64,000 nt of DNA from Spirodela intermedia. Lineage: Eukaryota; Streptophyta; Magnoliopsida; Alismatales; Araceae. The number at the start of each line of letters is the position of its first letter. Position 1 is the first letter of the stretch. The stretch lies in assembly GCA_902729315.2 (NCBI GenBank), contig LR746270.1, forward strand, positions 4,590,221-4,654,220, in the 5' to 3' direction. The notes beneath the pieces were generated by a model. It was not told the DNA's origin and did no database searches. It saw nothing but the letters and a program-made list of their open reading frames with translations. The position numbers and the translations under genes were made by a program. Shown piece after piece: positions 1 through 13,529 of the stretch.

Positions 1-1221
1 CTCTAAAAAGAAATGAAAAGCAGGGCAGAGAGAGAGAGAGGGCCCAATATGATCGATGATTCACACGTTGCCTGTGTCGATAAAGGGCTCTCACCTTGTC
101 AGAGGATTCAGCCCACCTGCCCTTCCGCACGCCTTTACGTGGTGGTCTTACCCGAAAAGGCCCATTAAGTGTGGGCCCCACTTGGTCTTTTGCGATAGCG
201 CCCTCCCATCATCGATGGGAAGGGAAGAGAGGATGGGCTGTGGGAAACTGGACACGGGTGAGTCGAGTGAGTCGAGTGAGTCGAGTCGAGCGAGTCGACC
301 CAGTCCGACAGAGATGCACCGGGCGGGGGCCCGTCTCTCGTGCTTCTTCCGGGTGTGGCGGGGGGAGGGGGGTTCAAGAGGGTCGTGAAAAGGATCACGG
401 AGTCCACGGGGAAGGGAGGAGAGAGAGAGAGAGAGAGAGATCACGAGGTCAGGGCAGTGGATGGCTGGGCCCGTTGTTCTTTACTAAAATAGAAACAATG
501 GTCACAAGCTGCTGAAAAGATGGGAGATTTTTTTTATCCTAACTAAAGAGAATTATTACCCAGAAATTACAGCATAGAAGCACTTCCCAAGCATAAAACA
601 TGTACTAATTCCGTAAAAAAAAGCTGAATAAAGAGAGCAATCAGTACGCCAAGGCTCTGACCAAACGTGGACAAAACCACTATCCCTTCTCCTTATATAC
701 CCTAAATAGAAAAGAAAATCCTACCCTAAAGTCAACTACAACAAAAAAGGGTAAACACTTGTTCAACACAGCTATATGCAGTGCCATACCCTGAGAAATA
801 TTTTCATCGGGAGAAATGCATGAAAAAAAAAGGGGGGTGGGGGAAGAACGCTCTCAGTTAGATCTCAACCCCAGAGCATAAAAAAAGAAAAAAAAAAGAA
901 AAAAAAGAAAAAAAAGAAGAGGGGGCCAGCGAGCCAACAAACCCATTCAGTTCCTGTCATCATATCATGAAATGGGGAGATAACTACGTTTGAGATGTAC
1001 AGAGGTTTTCCCATAAATAAAACCGATAGATGAAGGTCCCAGCGCCTCAGAGTTCCAACCAGAGCAACTTAGCTAGCAGGATACTTCCCATCTCACACTC
1101 AGTCGAGATAACACAGGACACTCAGTAAAGCAGCAAGAAGAGAGAGTAAACCCCTAACACCAGTACCTTTAGATACACGCGTGGATAAGCAGTTACCCAG
1201 CCGCAGCAGCCAGCAAGGATT
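1..1221. other. 3' flank of the CID gene; no gene seen
   Basis: I see no convincing coding region. The stretch holds GGCCCA/TGGGCCCC motifs near 158-180, a short degenerate repeat of GTCGA/GAGTCGAGT units at about 260-300, a GA run at about 421-442 and A-rich tracts at about 865-920. The part from roughly 540 to 1221 is probably the 3' untranslated region and downstream flank of the minus-strand CID gene. The site II-like motifs near the left edge may belong to the promoter of a gene outside the window. Confidence 0.5.
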
Positions 1222-4200
1222 TCAGTGCATGGATGGGCGGGGTGCTCGAGGCCGGACCGGAGTCTTTGATGGGCTCACCCTGAAGCGAATCGAGGAGTTG
1301 GTTGATGCCGTGGTTCTCTCATAAGACCCAAAAGCAATTCATGAAATGTTGGAGGAGGAGCAGACCTTATGGGCAGGGAGCCAAGCACCACGCCACTGCA
1401 GTTGAGAGCAGCAATCGCACTTTCCGCCTGAAAGAGTAACCATTTGGCAAGAATGATGAAGGTCCGGCAAACATAAATCTCAGAGGATGAGCAGACAGTA
1501 TGATGGCAGTGAGGCTGAAAGTGGTTTTCTTAGCCAAACACATACGTCCTATCAAGAAATAGATGATTAATACCATGGAGTCAGAAGAATGATGCTTATA
1601 TGCATGTGGAAACAATCAGTGTCCCTGGTCAATGCCAGGAGCTCGGCATTTTGCTCTTCAAGGTCTGAGTAAAGTTGGGGTTGATTTATTTTCCGCAAGG
1701 GCAGAGAAGCATGGTAGTACTTTGAAAATATGTGGGGACCCAAAGCCATGCCCAGGCCCTGATTTCCACAATGCAGACAAATTTTGGATGGCCTACAAAG
1801 GTTCAATAAACTGGGTGTTTCCAGAGAGGATTTTGATGCAGGAGTGAAATCTGTCTGATGCCATTTTCATGAACGAAATCTGTCTGGAATATGTTAACTA
1901 GTAACATAACTCTTTATTACAGTTGGTGTACTGAGACAACGAAGGTCACACAGGGCTTCCGAAAGTTGCAGGGGCTCAGGGTTTCTCTGGGCAGCAGACT
2001 TCTTGCCTGAGCCCAAAACGGGGCAAAAAGACTAGTAAGTAAGAAGGCCAGTCGATTGAAACACACTCCCCAGCCATCGCAAGATGATTCAAGTGGATCC
2101 CAACATTTGAAGAGTTGTCACCTTCACCTCAACCACTTAAAAGTGGGGGCAAATACAATTTGGGATCAGAAGTTAGATTTTGTCAGCACCAGTTAAGTCA
2201 TCCCACGTAATATTGGACTGCCAAATGTTTTCTTAATAGATAAGGTTTATGCGGCAAATTTGACATAGTCTCCTTCTTATGCATGCAATAAATTCAAGAA
2301 CCGTGGTCATTACAGACTACAATGACAATATCTTAAGTAGACCAGTGTAAATTTTTTGGTAGATCTGAATAAAATCAGATGCTTACTAAATCTAAGATGA
2401 AGTAAATCCAATATATTTCATGGCCACACATCATTGTTACCAGATTAACAATTGCTTCTCCAATGCATGCCATTAACGCTAGAGTGCTACGAACAAACAC
2501 AAACCCACTGAACCCCGAGAATGAAGCGCTAGACCATTCAAAACAAGAAAGGAACATCACGAAAATATGAGGGACTGGAGCAAATATTTTAGGGGAAGAA
2601 AAGCAACTAATAAATAAGTCGTAGGCATACATTGCAGTATGCTTACAATGTTTGTTGGGAAAGAAATGATAGCTAAGAAGCTAAAAGAAGCAGCAAACAA
2701 TGTTTGTTGGGAAATCACCGCAAATAATAATAACCATCATTTCTAATAAAACTACCTAGCGGCGATGATTAAAAAAAAAGCAAAAACAAAATGAAGAGTA
2801 ATGAGACCTTGCTCAGCAGGTGTATATTGGAATTCAGTAGAAGCAAAAGACACTAGGTTCATTTGGACACATACAATTTATCCAAGGCATCATCCATGTT
2901 TTACAACTGGATCATTGCCAGAGGAATTTGAAGAGGGCACACGAAAAACCACAGAGGCAAGAAAATTTATCCTCATGTTATGTTTATGGTTGAGACTACA
3001 AAGATGAATTCATAAGAAAATCTTGAATTTGGTTGCCTAAACCTGATAAGGAGGCTTGGGACTGGCATATTTGCAATAGAGTAGATCTCTTTGTTGAGCT
3101 GCTCATTCATAGAGGAACCTTAAACTAAGCCTCCAATTCGCTTACTTTGTAGTTCTTGTTTTTTTAGGGATAAAATCACACTGCTTCTCGTGTGGTTTTG
3201 TCTTTGTTAGTAATGACGGGAGTCCATTATAAGATCAAATTCATTATTCTCCATGATGCAGTTTCTCTGCCTCTTTAGCCCTTTCTAAGGGATCTTCCCT
3301 TTCTTTGCCCCATCTACAGAATTAAAGAAATTTAATGTTCCCTCCCCTCGAATGGAATACCAGGATATCTCATGTACAGCGGGACAAGCATCCATAAAAG
3401 TAGGCAATTGAGAAAATTTCAATTAAAATACACCGCCATCTAAGGGTACTTACCATTATGAACTCAACAAAAGCAATACGGGTGGAATGATGATAGTCAC
3501 CGAGAAGTCTCAACCGATATACCTACACCATGTAAGAGTTACCTAATGAATTTGCTCTTATAGAGGAGATATGGCAATTCTGAAGAAACCAAAAGACTGA
3601 TCTGGGAAATCAAACCTCTCCACATATAGTCTCAAAGAAGAGTTTGACATCTACTTGAGAAACCTGACACCACATATAAATAGAAAAAGTTGACAAGGGC
3701 TTCATTACAGAATAAAGATAACACTGATAGTAAGCACAATAATAGATAATTCTAAACCATACGTTTTTATCGATATTTGTACAATAGATGGTCCTTGAGC
3801 ACATCTCCAACTCATCTTCAGACTAACCATAAGAATAAAAGTTATTAGTGCAACTGTTCAAGATGAAAATATGGATCTCAAGTGATCAATGCGATAAAGT
3901 TCCTATAAACGTTTTGCGAAAAACACTATGGAATAATGTCCAAAGCGGAGTCTAACCCTTGGCAAATATGTTGGGTTAACGGGTGCAATTGCAGTCTTGG
4001 AAGGAAGCACTCTCACTGGATAGTATCCAAGCATTGTACCCGAAAGACCAAGAGCAGCCCTTGCACCCTCTGGAGTTCAAACAGTGTACAAAAAACGTCC
4101 AGCACAGGGGCAAATCAATGGAGGTTAAAAGATTTGAGGAAGATAAGAATTACTAATCTGGTAGAGAGACAACTACCTTCATCAGTGAACTCTATGAAGG

Positions 4201-5750
4201 CAAAACGAAGCACAGACTTTGGATCACCACATATGCGACAGTCAACAACCTTCAGCTCCAAAAAAAAATAATCTTAGGTGCAAACAATCATTGAGAAAAC
4301 AATAATTTATTGATAGCTAAGGAATTACAAGCCATTGTTTCAGGATACTTATACAAATGTGCATGAGCATAAAAATGAAAAACCTTCAGGTTTGGTGTTT
4401 ATTGTGCACATACACTAAAAGCTTACTAAAATCAAAACACCGACACTTCACCATGACCACTTGGAATCGGTGCGAAAAAAGATGGTTGTTCTTCTAACAT
4501 GTTAATGTACACTGAATATTAAATGACAAACCACATGAGCTAACCTGCCCACAATTGATAAAGAGTGCCGCAAGTTGTTCTTCTGTGACCTAGATTATCA
4601 AAGAAACATCAAAAGATAATAGAAGAGTTAGACAGCTCCAAGGAAATCAACAAAGTGGCCAGTCAAGAGCAAGGACGAGAAAAGAGAAGAAACCATCAGC
4701 AATTTAAACACAACCAAAACGCAAAGAACAGTTCTTGTCAATTTAATGACACGCCTTGTGCGAACTAGACCTAGAATATTTTAACCCTAAACAAACAATA
4801 TCTTGACAAGACACGGGAAGATGTACATCTGTAATGTAACGAACTTCAAGATAAGAGCACTTGTTGTTATTTACCTGTTGATCAATGTCAGAAACGTAAA
4901 CAGTTTTCCTGATAATTTCCTCCCGTTGTGCCATGCTGGTCCTTGTATTCATTCGTTGTTTTCCCTGGTTATAATTATTCTTTCTCTAAACGCTCACAAG
5001 AAAACAGATTTCAGAAATGGATTGAAGAATTTTCTCCGGAAAATAAGAACATGACAAAGGTCAAAGCAAATTGTGAAATCTCAGCAGGCTCACCCGTCTG
5101 CCCCCATTTCGGTTGGCGCTGCTATTCCCATTTCCAGTAGTAAGTTGTGCAGCAAAATCATTAGGATATGCACTGGTCCCGTTCGCGTCACTTCTGGGAG
5201 ATTGGCTATGAAGGGACGATGGCACGAATTCCTCCGCCATCGGGTTCAGCTTGGACAGTAACTCTTCCAGGTCCCTCATATCCTTCCTAAAACCTTCCTC
5301 TGAAATGTCCCCGTTCCTCCCAACGGAAGCACCAACAGATCGATGAGCAGTCGTCATCGTCCCACCTCCCAGCACGCCGAGCGCACCATTTGTGACCACC
5401 TGGCTTAGACCATGGCTGCCCGGTTGCAACGGATGCTGCTGAACCGTCGTGTGCAAGGCACCCTGAACAACGTGTGGCCTCCCCACGGGGAAGCTTTTCG
5501 GAGGCAGATTCGGGTCCACCGCACAAACCATTGACAGCGGCCTCTGCTGCTGCTGTTGCTGCTGCTGCTGCTGTTGTGGCGGAGGGGACGGCGGCTGTGT
5601 AGCAGTAGGCTGCTGGCTATCAGCCCCATCGGTGGTGCGTTGTGACTCTGTCGGCGAGTCTGGAGCGTGGAGATCAAGATTCCTGCTGCCGCCGGACCCG
5701 CCGTTCATCCCTCCTAGGTCGACGCCGCCCGTGCTTTCAAAAACAACCAT
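1222..5750 (-). CDS. CID11-like: PABP-interacting protein of the CID8-13 type (PAM2 plus two RRMs)
   Basis: Predicted RNA-binding protein that docks on the MLLE domain of poly(A)-binding protein. Ten exons join in frame: 5750-5094, 4985-4875, 4589-4545, 4249-4177, 4069-3957, 3822-3763, 3663-3616, 3522-3454, 1427-1366, 1279-1222, giving 431 residues. Visible features in order: an 11-residue polyglutamine tract (about 59-69), a PAM2 motif (core LNPMAEEFVPSS, about 168-179), a basic linker, RRM1 with its RNP-like strand TVYVSDID (about 245-252), and RRM2 beginning RTIYCTNID (about 343-351). The protein ends in a conserved tail rich in S/P/K/R. Order and spacing match Arabidopsis CID8 to CID13; which orthologue it is remains open. 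The intron before the last two exons is about 2 kb, much longer than the others. The gene is head to head with the SR protein gene. Function is family knowledge; the structure is read from the sequence. Confidence 0.93.
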
Positions 5751-6299
5751 GTCTCTAGCACCAGAATCCGGCTATTCTGACCAGCCTTCCGGTTCTTCCT
5801 CTCACACCCTGAGGCCCCTCAGCTTTGTTACAGCGGTCTACCATAAGAGAGATTAGCGGAGAATAGAGAAGACGGATCGCAATCCCCAATAATTACAAGC
5901 ATGATCCCCAATGCCGATGCAGCCACAGGTGTCGCCGGCGCTCCCTCCACCACGATCGGCCGAGATCAACAGCGGAAAGCGGAAAGCTAACGAAAGGGCC
6001 AGCAGCAGCCGAAACGGAAAAAGGGAAGAGTGCGATGGAGAGACAAGAGTAAAGATCGGGACAGGCCAGCCGGCCAGCCGGTGAATTAATCTACGCTGCC
6101 GGCGCTACCTGTTCATGAGCTCCATCCTCCGATCACCCCGTTGCTTCCTCAGAGCCCTCTTTCTCTGCCCCCTTCTGCAACTGTTGCTCCAGACTGCCTG
6201 CCGTTCGGCCCCTCCCCTCTCCTTCCGACCTCCTAAGCGGAGAAAAATGACACCATAGCCCTTTCCACACGGAGCCTAGAGCGAGCGAGCGAGAGGGGA

Positions 6300-6330
<31 letters not shown>

Positions 6331-8636
6331 GAGAGTGCCGTCATCCTTCTTGTTCATTCGACGGCTGCCGCCGTTAACACCATAAACCACCGTCAATCGA
6401 TGCGGACCAGAGATGACGGGTTGAAGTTGGGGTTAGATGAGGGCGATAATTGGCCTAACCGAACCATATCCCATTATCTCCAATTACCTTCCCCCCTAGC
6501 AGTGAATCAGATAAAGACAAAACTACATCGTCCCGTGGAGAGAGAGTGTCTCAAGAGGGGGCTGAACTCACTCCACCGTATGTTTCGCAGCGTAGGAGAG
6601 ATGGCCGATGACCTAGGGGCTCGAGACCAAGATTAGAATGCTTATCGCTACGCACGGGATTCATCCGCTGGCGTTCTGAAACAGCGGAATACCAACCCTA
6701 CCCAGAGAGCCCTGTCTGAAGAGCCAGCCCAATCTTGGAAACGGTTCCGGTCGCGTCGAGTCTCAAATCTCCATCTCTTCCCTCCCGTGAGCTCAGGAAG
6801 AAGGGGTGCTGCGTCAGTCACTCGGCAGCGGCGAGGTCCGGTCCCTGGGAGGCTCAACCCTAAGATCGCTGCAGCGTGAGCAGTTTGAGGTAGGCAGGCG
6901 CCTAGTTCGAAGAGTATACGAGCAAGGGTAAAAACCCTAGATTTCAGCCGTTCGTCAGCGGAGGGTCGGTTTTGATTGGAGGCGCGCGTCACAGGTTATC
7001 CATTACGGTTCGTATTTGAATCCACTCTTTCTCTTCCTCTGTTTCAGCCGGTTCCTCCATTTGACGCCCGGGCTAAATCTGCAAACCCATCAGAATAGAG
7101 TTGTTTCACGGTGCACCGGAGAACCTCTTGCAGCACACCAGAGGATTGTTGTGGCGTGTTGCGTCTACCTTTGTGTCTTTCCTTCCATTTTCATCGTATA
7201 TAGCAGGAGTATGCCCTCTTTCTGACTTTTGCTTGCTACCCCTATATGCCGGATCGTAGCTTCCTCGACGGCCCAAAGTACCCCTCGAGTTTCTTATTTT
7301 TCTGTATCACGGTTCTTCTCGTATTTTTTCTCTCATTTGTAATTTTGTATTCCAGTCAGCTCAACCCCGCAGCTTCAGATCCCTTTAGAGTTCCTACTTT
7401 AGTTGAACATCTGTTTTTATTCATCCTTAATTTTATCATGAACTTCTTATTGCTCCCGTTTGGAATGTCCACGCCCATCAAGTTACATTTTCGTCCATTT
7501 TTCCTGTTTCTGCTGCGGGTAGTAAACTGGAGGTTGAGGATTAACATTTTGTCAATGAGGGTCTTCAGTTTGCTGCAATGGCAAGGCACCAACTATGTAC
7601 AGAATGTGTAGTAAAATATGCATCCCGTAGGATTGAGTTGTAGGTACGGTATGGTTGCATCAGAAATATGAGGATCACCTTATGTTCTCCAAGAAATCAC
7701 AATGTAAGCTCGTTCAGTGAAAATTGAAGAATGCGAGCCAACCACAGAACTCTAGCAACTTCAAGCACATAAAATTGATCTTAGACATCGTTTATCTTGC
7801 TGAAATTGTTGCATAAAATCTCCTCAGATACAAGTGGTTAGTGGGAACTTAAATTTTGGGATTTTTTCCGTTCATGTGCTTTTAGCTTGCCACTCGACAA
7901 GGCTTCTTTCATTGATTTCTGCATTTCCTACCCAATAAATAGAGGACAGTCTTATCATTTGTTGTTTTTCTTGAAATCTCTTCAAAAGTCAATCTCCATT
8001 GATTGACGACACCGTTCAACTTGAAGCATCAACGTATTAATCAATTGGATTTAGTGTTTTCTTTGCTGAAATTTGTGTCATCTTCTTGTTTACTTTCCAG
8101 TCCTTTGTTTTATTTCGTGCCATGTGAAGAAACCTTTCTGAGGTAATCGGGTAGTGCGTTTTGGAAACCTCGTTGCATGACATAACATCAATGCTTTCTT
8201 TATGATAGATGAAAGACGCTGGGAGAAATAGGAGCTTTGCAGCCATTCATAGGTCTGTAGAGAGGGACTGGGAGAAATCAGGGTGGAATTATGTGTATTT
8301 TGAGGACGTTCTCGTACACACGTGAAAACCAGTGAAAGGGATGAGTGGATCAAAAATTTATTTCAAATTCTAAATATAGTAATGGAGCACATTGGAGGAC
8401 ACGAGCAATGGAGCTTGTGGATCATCAGTCACATGACGGACTGCTCTCTTGGTTGGCTTCACTGTTTTGACTTTCATCCAGTTGTTTCTTGTCAAACATA
8501 TTCTTTTGCTGACAAGTGACTGAAAAAAGTGCACCAATTTAGTTTTAGTCTGGATGATATTTCCTGTGGATTGAAATGCGTGAAGTTATCTTTAATGCAG
8601 AAAATCTTGCTCATCAAACCATCTGCTGCATCAACA
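5751..8636. promoter_or_regulatory. Shared upstream region of CID (-) and SR protein (+) genes
   Basis: About 2.9 kb separates the two start codons. The part next to CID carries a GA tract (about 6300-6335) that should lie in or near its 5' untranslated leader. The part next to the SR gene is U-rich with an AG acceptor directly before AAAATC at about 8601, which fits a leader intron ending 37 bases before the start codon; leader introns are common in plant SR genes. No open frame here looks like a protein gene. Transcription start sites cannot be placed from sequence alone. Confidence 0.5.
6300..6335. repeat. GA microsatellite in the CID leader region
   Basis: An almost pure (GA)n run of about 36 bases with one GC interruption, about 550 bases upstream of the CID start codon. 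On the CID sense strand it reads as a CT tract, a common feature of plant leaders and core promoters. Confidence 0.85.
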
Positions 8637-11600
8637 ATGAGCGGTCGTTTTTCTCGAACCATCTATGTTGGCAACCTCCCTTTGGATGTGCGTGAGAGTG
8701 AGATTGATGACCTATTCTACAAGGTTGGTGACCTATTCCGGGAATCATTATTGAATAAGATCTTAACTATGTTTTTGACAATTTTTATGTCTACGAGAGG
8801 TGCTTACAATGCGTTCTCAGTTGTGTCCTCATCACTAGCTTTCTCTTCCTCGATGTAGTTTTTCACTGTTATTCTTTCTTATGCTGGAGTTATAAGGATC
8901 GTATATAATTCATCTATCTTGCTAAATTGGATTCTATCTTCCTGTGAGGGCTATTTTTCTTTGTGCTCGTGGAAGAGGTGTTAAATCGTTATCAGTATTT
9001 AAAGAGTTGAAGAGAATTTTGCAGGGATTTTGATGTCTAAGATATCCAAGGCATGAACTCAAGTATTACGCGCTGACATGGGCATATGTGCATAGACCTG
9101 GAAAACCATTGACAATAAGGCATGTGTGAGCCGGAGGAATGTAGCATTCAATACACACTAGAGGCATGTGTCAATATGTGCGAACATGAACATGAAAAAG
9201 TACGAAACGTTGGCTTAAGTTGTGTTGAACAAGGTGTCTTATAATTTCTTGAGGGATTTTAGATGATGTGTGTCGTGATCCAGATGCTTGAGGTAGGGAA
9301 GCTTGTTGTCGGTGGGCAGACATTATATTTTATTCATGTGTGAGGAGTAATTCCGCTCTTATACACAGAGCTAGTGGAACTACTTGTCAAGTTAGATTCA
9401 AATTATGTTCTCACATGGATTGATAAATTGGAAATCAGATGAATTATCATGTGGTATAAGAGTTATCTACAGCGAAATCACCATGTCATGATGGATAAAA
9501 CAAGGCGTACATCAGGTCTTTGATTCTTACGTTTCTAGTTTGTCCTTATAATTTCAGCATCCGAAAGCCCTCAACCCTTTCCCCCAAAAGCTGTTGCATC
9601 CGGAATATTTGTTGACTATCTCTGTGCCGTTGGTCCTCTGCCCATCAAAATCTGCCACTTGTTGCTCGGTGCTCCATTCTGATTTTTGATTAAGCTGTGA
9701 GCATAATGGTTTAACTCTTGAAGTATTTCGGTGACCAGTCATTGGATCAGTTTGTCTGCTGACTTCATCCAACTTGATTATAGATCATTCTTGCTCAGTC
9801 CCCTACATTTTGCAATTTCGGTTGGAATTTTTACCAATATGCTTATTTTCTTTAGGTTGTTTATTTAGTCTTTTAGCATAATAAAGCTACTGTTCTCTGG
9901 ATATTAACTTGCGTGACAGTTTAAGGGCAACTGAACTTTTTGAGGCTTTCTTTTATTGGAGCTCCATCCTTTCATCTCCTCGAGCTTCCTTAACATGCAG
10001 TCTATTTTTGGTCTTGTTTAGTGTTTGTTATTATTTTTTTAACTCACTGCGGCTCATTCGTTCTGTGAAACTTATGTACCCTTGTCTTTATGTCCTAACC
10101 TGACTATTATTTGTGTACTTGTTCCTTATTGTGATGTACCATTCTATCTTAATATTTAAAGCTCGAAATGACCGAAGCTCTTCATAATGTACAACTTCGA
10201 TTTGTTTACCATCTTTGATACTTTCGTTTAATCTCCTCAGTTATTATCTTCTTAATGTTAACGGTTTCTTACGACTGTTCTAGTATTCATCACTCCATTG
10301 ACCACTGTTAATGATATTCTGAACATCTTATCTTGTTTACATGTGTATATTGTATTCCCTAATCTTTGCTACCTGCAGTATGGTCGGATAGTGGATATCG
10401 AGCTGAAAGTTCCACCTCGTCCTCCTGCTTACTGCTTTGTTGAGGTGCATTTTTGTCCTATTGATTCATGTTTCCTACATTTTTAGCAGATTTCTGACTT
10501 TTTCCCTGTATATTCCTATAGTTTGAAAGTTCTCGAGATGCTGAAGATGCAATCAGGGGTCGGGATGGATACAACTTTGATGGTCACAGTTTGAGGGTAA
10601 TCAGAATTCATATCTGCATCTCCACATGTAGTAGAGTGAAATTGGTGGCTTCTAACTGTTGCTTATATATCAGGTTGAGCTTGCTCATGGTGGTAGAGGC
10701 CCGCCATCTGCTGTTGATCGGCGTGGTGGATATGGAAATGGAGGTGGTGGAAGACATGGAACATCACGCCGTTCTGAGTATCGAGGTGGAGTTTATTATA
10801 CTTCAGATCTATTCAATATTTGAATATTTGCCTCTGCTATTGGAACTGTATTATTTGTTTTCAATCTGAATTATGAAATTGATCGAAGTTTAGTGCTTTG
10901 GAGAAAAATACATTATTTTAGACTCCTGACTGTTGTTAGAGCTTAAAGCTTTCTTGGTCCGTGCTCTTATCATGGGTTGCTGACTTGCAGTCATCGTTCG
11001 CAACCTACCTTCATCTGCTTCTTGGCAAGATCTGAAGGTACCGCAATTTCTAATCTTGTGCACACTAGTTCATCCTTGGTAACTTTAGCTGACGTGTAAT
11101 TACATATCACAGGATCATATGAGGAAGGCTGGAGATGTTTGTTATGCTGAAGTTTTTCGTGAGGGTGATGGTAATCTATGATGCTTTTAAGTATCTCATT
11201 TGATGTTCTGGGTTACTTCTTTGGTTCTCAGTGTTTTAAGTGAGCCATGATTTTTTTTTCCTCCATGTAAATAATACGCAAAGTGATTGTCAATTATCTT
11301 CTGATTGCTCATCTTTCCTTTCTGATCGTAATTCTTCCTGTACTTATGAACTGCTTGTTTGGAGCGAAAACCATGCGACTCCTTGTAGATTTACTATTAA
11401 TTACAAGTTGCATATGCAACCTGTGATTCAGTTCTAATTGGCTCTACCTAGTGAAGATTGCAAACACCATTAAACATGGAAAAATAATTTCACCTTTTTG
11501 TTTGAAAGCATGAACATTCTTTCTCCCACACTACCTTTGGTGTGTCTCAGTTAACGTCCTCAAAATCAACCGACTCACATGTTGTTTGACCAGTTCGGAT

Positions 11601-13529
11601 CGGAATCAGATCTGACTGATCTACTTGATTTCGAGCGTCCTGATCCTGAGTTTTATGTCACAGAGCCGGCCTTGAATTGCATAGTTGGCAGATTCATTGC
11701 TGATTTGTGGATGACTTAAGCTAATCCCAATTAGCATCAGATTGGGTTGGCCAAACTTCCCAATCCGATCATCAACTGTGTTTCATGATCGTGACTTGTG
11801 TCTGAGAATCTATCAGAGTGGCCTGTCGCTGTAAGTTGGGAAAGATTTTCGACATGTGGTTAGATGTGTTCTTGCATTGAATTCATAGCTGTATAGTTTA
11901 ATGGCTATTGAAGGAAGTTGGGAGAATTTGAGGATGAGCAAGATCGACAAGCTGAGGAGGAAAAGGAACAAAAGACAGCAGACCACAAGGAGAACGTTTC
12001 ATAGCAGATTTTCATGGCGGCCAAAACATGTTGGGTGTGATACTTGGAACATGTTCTCTTTCACATGAAATCTTAATTATGTAGAACAAGCTCATGTTAG
12101 GTGAATCAGACGCAGGTTGAGCGGAATGAATTCTGGATCTTGCATCCATGATTTTTCCATATGATTTGAATTTACGGCCGATTTATGAGATGCATTACAT
12201 GAATTAAATTGGTTCATGCATATGGAAAAAAAATTAATTAATTAGTTTCTTAACGTCATCTCTGAAAGTGTGTATGCTCGTTTTCTGGCTTATGTGCATC
12301 CCTATGATGCTAAGGTTCAAAACCCAAGCATCATCAATGAATCTGCTTGGTGGCTGGTTCGTGCATAATATTTCTCTAAAGTTTCTTTGCCTCATGTATT
12401 TTCTCATGACGCATATATTCGTCAAGAATCGACCTTTGTTAACCCAGATGTTCCATGATTCCAGGAACTGTGGGCTTAGTTGATTACACCAACCTCGAGG
12501 ACATGAAATACGCTGTAAGTGTCCACCTCAACTTAACTGTGCCTAGTTGTATTCTTTTATTGATCTCAGTTACATCCCCTTCTAACCCGCGTTCCCAATC
12601 CCTCAGATTCGAAAGCTGGATGACACGGAGTTCCGCAATCCTTTCTCAAGATCCTACATTCGGGTAAAATGCTGTTCTTAGTAGCACAGTTGCTTCCTGG
12701 CTGCGCGCTATTCTTTCTGAAAATGGGTAGAATCATATCACCCCATGCGTTGGAGCAGGGGAGATGAGGCTCTCTTATTGGCTTTTAACTTAGTTCTAGG
12801 ATGTGGGTTGTAGTTGCTCCTGCCTTATGCGTTGAAAATCATAGCTTCTGCTGTGAGGAAACCAGTTCAAGTGATGTCACCATGGAAGTCAACGCTAAAC
12901 AGCTCAGAAAGAAAGGCCACCTGGGGCCGACCTGTCTGAAAGAGGGAAAAAAAAAAAGAAGGGACTTCTATGATGCCAACTCGGATTCTGTTCTTGCCTT
13001 TTTTGACTGCTTCAGTAATTTCTATGATGCTACTGCATCTTCTTCGAGAGGTGTAGTTGACTTTCGGGTCAGAACTCGACGTACTACTTTCCTTAGTTTT
13101 TTTTTTTGGCCAAATGAGGAAAAGTCTTCCTCGAATGAATCATCCGGGTGATCTTGTCGAGGTTTTTAATGTGTGGCAGGTGGAGTCCCACAAAGGAAGC
13201 CCATCCAGGAGCCGTAGCAGAAGCCGAAGCCGAAGCAGAAGCAGAAGTCCAAGGAAGGAGCCAAGGTTGACATATTTTATTTGTATGAATAAAAAAATAA
13301 TAATTTTATGAAATATTTTTTACCGTTCATTTCCTGCAGCAAATCCCCCGATCGCCGTCCATCCAGGTCGGCTTCCAAGTCCGCCTCTCCGAAGTCAAGG
13401 TCCGCCTCTCCTGCACGACTGTCCAGGTACTCTCCGGAATGTTCTCGAAAGTTCTCCTTCTTCTTCTTCTTCTTCGGTCATTTCATCCATGTTTTTATTT
13501 ATCTTACCAGCAGGTCAAGGTCCAGGTGA
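8637..13529 (+). CDS. SR30/SR34-like: SF2/ASF-like SR splicing factor (SR30/SR34 type)
   Basis: Nuclear pre-mRNA splicing regulator. Eleven coding exons join in frame: 8637-8723, 10379-10444, 10522-10596, 10674-10785, 10991-11037, 11113-11170, 12465-12514, 12607-12663, 13180-13265, 13340-13426, 13511-13529, giving 247 residues. RRM1 covers about residues 7-78 (strand TIYVGNLP; motif GRDGYNFDG). A glycine-rich hinge follows. RRM2 carries the SWQDLKDHMRKAG signature (from about residue 124) that defines the SF2/ASF subgroup. The C-terminus is a short RS domain of RS dipeptides and SP sites. It is shorter than the roughly 270-300 residues usual for Arabidopsis SR30/SR34, mostly in the RS tail. 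The intron between exons 6 and 7 is about 1.3 kb and purine-rich in part. The last exon has a tandem CAGCAG acceptor. Paralogue identity (SR30, SR34, SR34a/b) is undecided. Confidence 0.93.
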
